From Candidatus Agrococcus pullicola (lineage in GTDB: Bacteria; Actinomycetota; Actinomycetes; Actinomycetales; Microbacteriaceae): DNA of 10,566 bases. Positions 6,272 through 10,566 of this stretch are shown piece by piece (the stretch's first letter is position 1; each line of letters starts with the position of its first letter). The notes under the pieces are model-generated. The model saw only the letters and a program-made list of their open reading frames with translations. It was not told where the DNA came from and did no database searches. The DNA lies in the NCBI GenBank assembly GCA_019115685.1, contig DXDC01000020.1, forward strand, positions 1-10,566. The letters are read 5' to 3'. The position numbers and the translations under genes are program-made.

Positions 6272-7498
6272 TCAGTTTGTTGATGATGTCTTCCCCTTGA
6301 CTACCTCGTCCACGAAGTCGGCGAGTTGGCGCTGTGTGCGATTGCGCAACTCTGCGCGACGTTCCAGGTCGGGCTCCGGCAGGTCGTTGTTCATGAGCAG
6401 CCCCGCGATCTTCTTGAAGTCCAGTTCATGCTCGTCGAAGTAGCGATCCCGCAACCCGGTGATCTTGGTCAGGAACTGCAGCTTTTCACCCCAGATGAGA
6501 CCGACGACCGGGATATCCAGGGCGTAGGCGGTGATGCCCGCGTGCATACGGGCACTCAGAATGATGTCGAATCCGGCCACGAGATTCACGAACTCGCGCG
6601 AGGTTCTCGGCTTGTTGATCAATTGGTCTTTTCGCAGGTTCATGGTGACGGCCAGGTTGCGACCGAAGGTCTGGTCGACTTTCATGCCGTTCGAGAACAG
6701 ATAGAAGTCGGCATCGCGCCGCTGCAGTTCGGCGATCAGGTTTCGGTAGAAATTCACGACCGAGGCACGGGAAATGCTGCTGCCGTACACCGAGAAGTTG
6801 TTGGGGTTGATCAGATTGATGCCGATCCGGTTTCCGGTCCGGTCAGCTTCCTTCGTGACGTTCTCGTCGACGATTTCCATCTCCCGGAGCCAGAACACCG
6901 GATCGCCGACGCGCTCCGTCACGGTGTTCGGGTTCGTGATGTAGTGACCCTGCAGCGTGTCTACGTCGTCACGGGTGGTGATGACCTTCACGTTGTCGTA
7001 GTTGAGTACCCGCTTGAGCCGTTGGCAGCGGATGTCCGTCTCGCTGTATCCCTCGACTCCGACCGCATTCATCATGACGGGGATGTTCTGCTTGTGCGCG
7101 GCCTTGAGGATGAGTTCGTCCAGGTAGTTCAGGCCCTGCGTCTTGAACTTGATGAACCCGCCGCCCGCGAACACGATTGCGTCGAGATTCTTGACCCGTT
7201 GCTTGAAGTACCAGCCGAGCTTGGTCCTCCAGTACATCGTGTTGTAGTAGTAGGTCATTCGAGGGCCGCGGAACACCGAAAGGACCGGGCGCTCGAATGC
7301 CTTCATGATCTCTGCGACCCGGAAGTTCAGGCGCCGTCGACCGGAACGGACCTGCTTATTCCGCGGGTCCACATCGATGTCGACGAGCACTGTGTCCGGG
7401 TCGTGCGTGCGCAACAGATATTTCGAGGCTTCGACCAGCAGATAGTCACCGACATTTTCGTTAGTTGTAAGGCCAACGACACCTATAGTTCTTCTCAT
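6272..7498 (-). CDS. Polysaccharide pyruvyl transferase family protein
   Basis: The protein (408 residues, typical length) belongs to the polysaccharide pyruvyl transferase family (CsaB/WcaK type), which transfers pyruvate from phosphoenolpyruvate to form a ketal on a sugar or alditol of a surface polymer. Visible features are the N-terminal nucleotide-type loop with NENVGDYLL (13-21), the glycine-rich AGGGFIKF (111-118), NAVGVEG (144-150), GDPVFWL (198-204), the C-terminal signature ARMHAGITAYALDIP (316-330) and IWGEK. There is no signal peptide, so it acts in the cytoplasm on a precursor or lipid-linked chain. It is the first gene of the minus-strand operon, with a possible promoter directly before its ATG. 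In this operon it predicts a pyruvylated, more acidic wall polymer. GC content in parts of this gene (about 52-55%) is low compared with the catabolic genes on its right. The family is clear; the acceptor is not known. Confidence 0.85.
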   Translation of the reverse strand: MRRTIGVVGLTTNENVGDYLLVEASKYLLRTHDPDTVLVDIDVDPRNKQVRSGRRRLNFRVAEIMKAFERPVLSVFRGPRMTYYYNTMYWRTKLGWYFKQRVKNLDAIVFAGGGFIKFKTQGLNYLDELILKAAHKQNIPVMMNAVGVEGYSETDIRCQRLKRVLNYDNVKVITTRDDVDTLQGHYITNPNTVTERVGDPVFWLREMEIVDENVTKEADRTGNRIGINLINPNNFSVYGSSISRASVVNFYRNLIAELQRRDADFYLFSNGMKVDQTFGRNLAVTMNLRKDQLINKPRTSREFVNLVAGFDIILSARMHAGITAYALDIPVVGLIWGEKLQFLTKITGLRDRYFDEHELDFKKIAGLLMNNDLPEPDLERRAELRNRTQRQLADFVDEVVKGKTSSTN

Positions 7499-7514
7499 GC
7501 CAGAGCCCAGTGTA
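7499..7514 (-). promoter_or_regulatory. Possible leaderless promoter (-10 element) of the surface-polymer operon
   Basis: On the minus strand TACACT (7514 down to 7509) fits an actinobacterial -10 box (TAnnnT). A start about 7 bases downstream falls within a few bases of the ATG at 7498, and no Shine-Dalgarno sequence precedes that ATG. This fits a leaderless transcript. No good -35 hexamer is seen 16-18 bases upstream, so the call is tentative. The spacer 7499-7600 is the only gap above 50 bases in the window and the natural place for the operon promoter. Confidence 0.4.
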
Positions 7515-7551
7515 ACCGACGTTTCCAGCAGTTCCGCCGATCTGCTGCATT

Positions 7552-7568
7552 GCCCGCGGGCGCCGGCG
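7552..7568. repeat. Adjacent GC-rich palindromes between the catabolic and envelope operons
   Basis: Two perfect palindromes meet here: GCCCGCGGGC (7552-7561) and CGCCGGCG (7561-7568). They lie about 30-50 bases beyond the paaZ stop and upstream of the putative -10 box. They could be a weak terminator for the paa transcript or a binding site for a dimeric regulator, but they lack a T-run and a clear loop. In high-GC DNA such short palindromes also arise by chance. Confidence 0.2.
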
Positions 7569-7600
7569 ACGGTCGGGCTCAGCGCACCGGTGGGGCTCCC

Positions 7601-9682
7601 TCAGTCGCGTGTTTTCGCCACCATCGTGAGCACGTCGTACTGCGCCACGATCTCGTCGTCCTGGTTCGTCAGCTTCGCGTCCCAGCGAACCTGGCCGTAA
7701 TCGTCGGTCTCGCGCGGCGTGATCTCCTTGGCGGTCAGCGTGACCCGTATCGAGTCCCCGGCAGACACGGGCGTCATGAACTTCAGGTTCTCAAGCCCGG
7801 TGTTCGCGAGGACGGGGCCGGGTGCCGGCTCCACGAAGAGGCCGGCGGCGAAGGACACGAGCAGGTAGCCGTGCGCGACGCGGCCCGGGAAGAACGGGTT
7901 CGCAGCGGCGGCCTCCTCGTCCATGTGGGCGTAGAACGTGTCACCCGTGAAGTGCGCGAAAGTTTCGATGTCCTCCAGCGTCACCTCGCGCGCGGCCGAC
8001 TTCACCTGATCGCCGATGCGCAGCTCCGCCAGCGACTTCCTGAAGGGATGCTCGCCATCCGAATCCGCAGAGGCTCCCGAGTGCCACACTCCGGTCACGG
8101 CGGTGAGCAGTTCGGGCGTGCCCTGAATGGCGGTGCGCTGCATGTAGTGCTTGACGGCGATGATGCCGCCGAGCTCCTCGCCGCCGCCGGCGCGACCGGG
8201 GCCGCCGTGCATGAGCATCGGCAGCGGAGAACCGTGGCCGGTCGAGGTCTTCATGTCATCGCGATCGAGCAGCAGAATGCGGCCGTTCGCGCTCGCGATG
8301 CGCGGCACGAGTTCACCGACGAACGCCGGGTCGTGCGACACGACCGACGTCACGAGCGAGCCGCCGCCGCGGATGACGAGATCGACCGCCTCGTCGACAC
8401 TGTCGTAGGTGAGCAGCGACGACACCGGACCGAACGCCTCGATGTCGTGCAGCGCGGCGCTCAAGGCATCGTCGAACTGCAGCAGAACGGGTGCGACGAA
8501 GGCGCCCTCCTCCGTCGTCGAGCGCGAACCGTCCGCAAGCAGCACCTCTGGCCGCGCATCCGGGTCGCCGACAACGACTCGACCACCGGCGTCCACGAGC
8601 TTGCCGACCTGGCCGAGCACTTCGTCCCGCTGGTCGAGCGACGCCAGCGGACCCATGGTCACGCCATCGGCACGAGGATCACCCACCACCGTCTTGGCGT
8701 CGAGCCGCGCCTGCACTGCCTGCGCGACATCGGCGGCCAGTGCGGCGGGCACGATGGCGCGTCGAATCGCCGTGCACTTCTGCCCTGCCTTGGAGGTCAT
8801 TTCGGCGACGAGCTGTTTGACGAACGCATCGAATTCGGGAGTGCCCGCCACGGCATCGGGGCCCAGCACGGATGCATTGATCGAGTCGGTCTCGGCGGTG
8901 AAGCGGACGCCTCCCGATTGCACGGCCTCGTGCTTCCGGAGCTTGTCGGCCGTCCATGCGGAACCCGTGAAGGATACCGTGTCACCCAATTGCAGGTGAT
9001 CGAAGATGCCGGGAAGCGAGCCGGAGACGAATTGCACCGCGCCCGCCGGCAGCAGCCCCGACTCGTCGAGGATGCGCACCATATGCTCGGCGAGGTATCC
9101 GGTGGGCGTTGCCGGCTTGATGATCGACGGCATACCGGCGATGAACGCGGGTGCGAGCTTTTCGAGCGAACCCCAGACAGGGAAGTTGAACGCGTTGATC
9201 TGCAGGGCGACACCGGGCAGCGTTGTGAAGATATGCCGACCCAGGAATGATCCGTCCTTGGACAGCGGTTCGAGCGGGCCGTCACAGAGCACAGTGCTCT
9301 GCGGCAGCTCGCGGCGCCCCTTGGACGAGTAGCTGAAGAGCACGCCGATGCCGCCATCGATGTCGACCCACGAGTCGGTCTTCGTCGCCCCGGTCCGTGC
9401 GGATATCTCGTACAGTTCGCGCTTCCGCTCGTTCAGCGCGATGGCCATCTGCTTCAGGATGATCGCGCGCTGGTGGAAGGTCAGCTTCGACAACGACGCT
9501 TGCCCGACCGTGCGCGCGTACTCGAGCGCACCGGCGAGGTCGGCCCCTTCGGACGAGACATTCGCGACGACCTCGCCGGTCGAAGCGTCGCGCACCTCCT
9601 GCGCAGTGACGTCCCCGCTCGGCGTCCACCATTCGTCGCGTAAATAGGACGGCAGAATCTTCGTGGCTGTCGTGGTCGTCAT
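7601..9682 (-). CDS. paaZ: PaaZ: bifunctional oxepin-CoA hydrolase / 3-oxo-5,6-dehydrosuberyl-CoA semialdehyde dehydrogenase
   Basis: PaaZ opens the oxepin ring of 2-oxepin-2(3H)-ylideneacetyl-CoA with its hydratase domain and oxidises the resulting aldehyde with NADP+ in its dehydrogenase domain, in cytoplasmic phenylacetate breakdown. From the ATG at 9682 the protein has 693 residues (E. coli PaaZ has about 681). The aldehyde dehydrogenase domain (about 1-520) shows NAFNFPVWG (163-171), IIKPATPTG (187-195), the general base E264 in AETDS and the nucleophile C303 in GQKCTAIRRA. The MaoC-like hot-dog domain (about 545-693) shows FTGDTFYAHMDEEAA with D581 and H586, and FFPGRVAHG. All catalytic residues expected of both halves are present. 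The frame can be read from a TTG at 9697, but ATG 9682 shares its A with the stop of the upstream dehydrogenase gene (TGATG) and follows GGGGA by 8 bases, so it is the better start. It is the last paa gene before the operon boundary. Confidence 0.93.
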   Translation of the reverse strand: MTTTTATKILPSYLRDEWWTPSGDVTAQEVRDASTGEVVANVSSEGADLAGALEYARTVGQASLSKLTFHQRAIILKQMAIALNERKRELYEISARTGATKTDSWVDIDGGIGVLFSYSSKGRRELPQSTVLCDGPLEPLSKDGSFLGRHIFTTLPGVALQINAFNFPVWGSLEKLAPAFIAGMPSIIKPATPTGYLAEHMVRILDESGLLPAGAVQFVSGSLPGIFDHLQLGDTVSFTGSAWTADKLRKHEAVQSGGVRFTAETDSINASVLGPDAVAGTPEFDAFVKQLVAEMTSKAGQKCTAIRRAIVPAALAADVAQAVQARLDAKTVVGDPRADGVTMGPLASLDQRDEVLGQVGKLVDAGGRVVVGDPDARPEVLLADGSRSTTEEGAFVAPVLLQFDDALSAALHDIEAFGPVSSLLTYDSVDEAVDLVIRGGGSLVTSVVSHDPAFVGELVPRIASANGRILLLDRDDMKTSTGHGSPLPMLMHGGPGRAGGGEELGGIIAVKHYMQRTAIQGTPELLTAVTGVWHSGASADSDGEHPFRKSLAELRIGDQVKSAAREVTLEDIETFAHFTGDTFYAHMDEEAAAANPFFPGRVAHGYLLVSFAAGLFVEPAPGPVLANTGLENLKFMTPVSAGDSIRVTLTAKEITPRETDDYGQVRWDAKLTNQDDEIVAQYDVLTMVAKTRD

Positions 9683-10521
9683 CAGTCCGTTCCCCAATCG
9701 TAGAATCCCTTGCCGGTTTTGCGGCCGAGCTCACCCTTGGCCACCATGTCGCGCAGCAGCCGCGGCGGTTCGAAGCGCGGGCCGAGTTCGCGAGCGAGCT
9801 CCTCGGCGATGCCGAGCCGGACATCCAGTCCGACGATGTCCGTCGTGCGGAGCGGACCGGCCGGGTGCCGGTAGCCGAGCTCCATCGCTGCGTCGATATC
9901 CTCCGCGGAAGCGACACCCTCGTCGACCATCCTGATCGCCTCGAGCCCCAGTGCGACGCCGAGCCTGCTGGATGCGAACCCGGGGGAGTCGGTCACGGTC
10001 ACGGGCGTCTTGCCGATCTGACGCACCCAACCCTGAGCGATCTCGCGCAGTTGCGGACGCGTCGCCGCGCCGACGACGATTTCGACGAGCTTCGATGCCG
10101 GCACGGGGTTGAAGAAATGGAGGCCGAGGAACCGCTCGGGTCGTTCGAGCGACTTCGCGAGCCGGTCGATGGAGATGGATGACGTATTCGAAGCGAGCGT
10201 CGCCGCCGGTGACATCGCCGCCTCCGCGCGGCGCAACGACTGCACTTTGAGGTCGGGTTCCTCGGGCACCGCTTCAATCACGAGACTGCACTCGGCGAAG
10301 GTCGCGACGTCTGTTCCTACGTCCAGGCGTTCGTCTGTTCCCTCCGCGACGTCGGCGCCGCGATCGATGCTCTTCGTCACCGCGCTGCGGACGCGTGCGA
10401 GTGCGGCATCGGCAGCCGGCACGTCGCGTTCGACGACGACGACCTCCGAGCCCGTGATCAGAAACGCGTGCGCGATACCCGAGCCCATTCGGCCACCGCC
10501 GAGTACACCGACCCTGTTCAT
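9682..10521 (-). CDS. paaH: 3-hydroxyacyl-CoA dehydrogenase, PaaH/Hbd type
   Basis: This soluble enzyme oxidises a (3S)-hydroxyacyl-CoA with NAD+. In the phenylacetate pathway that is the conversion of 3-hydroxyadipyl-CoA to 3-oxoadipyl-CoA. The length (279) matches single-domain-pair family members of about 282 residues. The dinucleotide site is GVLGGGRMGSG (5-15) with E31 ending the second strand. The catalytic region contains SNTSSIS (111-117), LHFFNPVP (H135) and E147, then VTDSPGF (176-182). The helical dimerisation domain ends with GRKTGKGFYDW. The position usually filled by Asn in the family motif GFxxNR is Ser185 here (GFASSR). The ATG overlaps the stop of the upstream hydratase gene (ATGA) and follows GGAAGG by 7 bases; its own stop overlaps the paaZ start. 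The neighbours support the Paa role, but a 3-hydroxybutyryl-CoA role cannot be excluded. Confidence 0.85.
   Translation of the reverse strand: MNRVGVLGGGRMGSGIAHAFLITGSEVVVVERDVPAADAALARVRSAVTKSIDRGADVAEGTDERLDVGTDVATFAECSLVIEAVPEEPDLKVQSLRRAEAAMSPAATLASNTSSISIDRLAKSLERPERFLGLHFFNPVPASKLVEIVVGAATRPQLREIAQGWVRQIGKTPVTVTDSPGFASSRLGVALGLEAIRMVDEGVASAEDIDAAMELGYRHPAGPLRTTDIVGLDVRLGIAEELARELGPRFEPPRLLRDMVAKGELGRKTGKGFYDWGTD
9691..9695 (-). promoter_or_regulatory. Ribosome binding site of paaZ
   Basis: The minus strand reads GGGGA 8 bases before the ATG at 9682, inside the last codons of the upstream gene. It supports the ATG start over the in-frame TTG at 9697, which overlaps this same site. Confidence 0.65.
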
Positions 10522-10566
10522 CGTTTGGCCTTCCGTTCGAGGAACGCGGTCATGCGCTGCCGTTTG
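10518..10566 (-). CDS. C-terminal end of a probable enoyl-CoA hydratase/isomerase (PaaF/PaaG type), partial
   Basis: Only the last 15 codons and the TGA are in the window; the rest lies beyond the right edge. The frame ends QRMTAFLERKAKR. An FxxRK pattern of this kind is common at the C-terminus of crotonase-family enoyl-CoA hydratases, which end in an ExxxAFLEKRxP-like helix. The stop shares bases with the start of the 3-hydroxyacyl-CoA dehydrogenase gene (ATGA), so the two are co-translated. The paa context makes PaaF (hydratase) or PaaG (epoxide isomerase) likely. The call rests on a very short piece plus context. Confidence 0.55.
   Translation of the reverse strand, partial: KRQRMTAFLERKAKR
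10529..10534 (-). promoter_or_regulatory. Ribosome binding site of the 3-hydroxyacyl-CoA dehydrogenase gene
   Basis: The minus strand reads GGAAGG 7 bases before the ATG at 10521, within the coding end of the upstream gene. It fixes the start of the dehydrogenase gene. Confidence 0.7.

Noticed and set aside
7552..7568. Rho-independent terminator after paaZ
   Set aside because: The palindromes are short, have no real loop and are not followed by a T-run, so they are listed only as a low-confidence repeat.
6326..9250. A 974-codon open frame on the plus strand across the pyruvyl transferase gene, the spacer and paaZ
   Set aside because: It is antisense to two well-supported genes on the other strand. 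Its product is rich in His, Arg, Val, Asp and Glu with no family motif, as expected for the complement of high-GC coding sequence.
9682..9697. TTG at 9697 as the start of paaZ
   Set aside because: It overlaps the GGGGA that serves as ribosome site for the ATG at 9682, and the ATG shows the TGATG coupling typical of this operon.

Overview
The window comes from a high-GC Gram-positive bacterium, most probably an actinobacterium. Microbacteriaceae is my guess, from the style of the genes and not from any marker. Genes are tightly packed, often share start and stop bases, and use GTG starts. Base composition is not uniform. Hand counts of 60-base stretches give about 52-55% GC in parts of the left and middle (for example 961-1020, 6601-6660, 6781-6840) and 67-73% in the right part (8641-8700, 9001-9060).

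Left edge (9-1484, + strand): one gene for a two-part protein, with TPR-like helical repeats followed by an aminoglycoside/choline-kinase-fold phosphotransferase domain. It runs tail to tail into the next gene with a 74-base overlap.

Middle (1411-7498, - strand): a five-gene operon for a cell-surface phosphopolymer, read from right to left. The order is a polysaccharide pyruvyl transferase, a short TagB/TagF-type CDP-alditol phosphotransferase, a nucleotide-sugar SDR of UDP-glucuronate decarboxylase type, a larger TagF/TarL-type phosphotransferase with an N-terminal accessory domain, and a TarI-type (IspD-fold) cytidylyltransferase. Gaps are 26 and 16 bases, then two 4-base overlaps. A possible leaderless promoter sits just before the pyruvyl transferase. 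Together they would make an activated alditol phosphate (CDP-ribitol most likely), polymerise it with two transferases, and decorate the polymer with pyruvate ketals and perhaps a sugar made by the SDR. This product is inferred from gene content.

Right part (7601-10566, - strand): part of a phenylacetate (paa) degradation operon. It contains the C-terminal end of a probable enoyl-CoA hydratase, a 3-hydroxyacyl-CoA dehydrogenase (PaaH type) and the bifunctional ring-opening enzyme PaaZ. All are coupled by overlapping stop and start codons and preceded by good ribosome binding sites. This is ordinary catabolism, and it meets the envelope cluster at a roughly 100-base spacer where composition also changes.

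I saw no tRNA, rRNA, CRISPR array, insertion sequence or integrase, and no gene-free stretch longer than about 100 bases. The surface-polymer operon and its neighbouring TPR-kinase are the most interesting part of the window.
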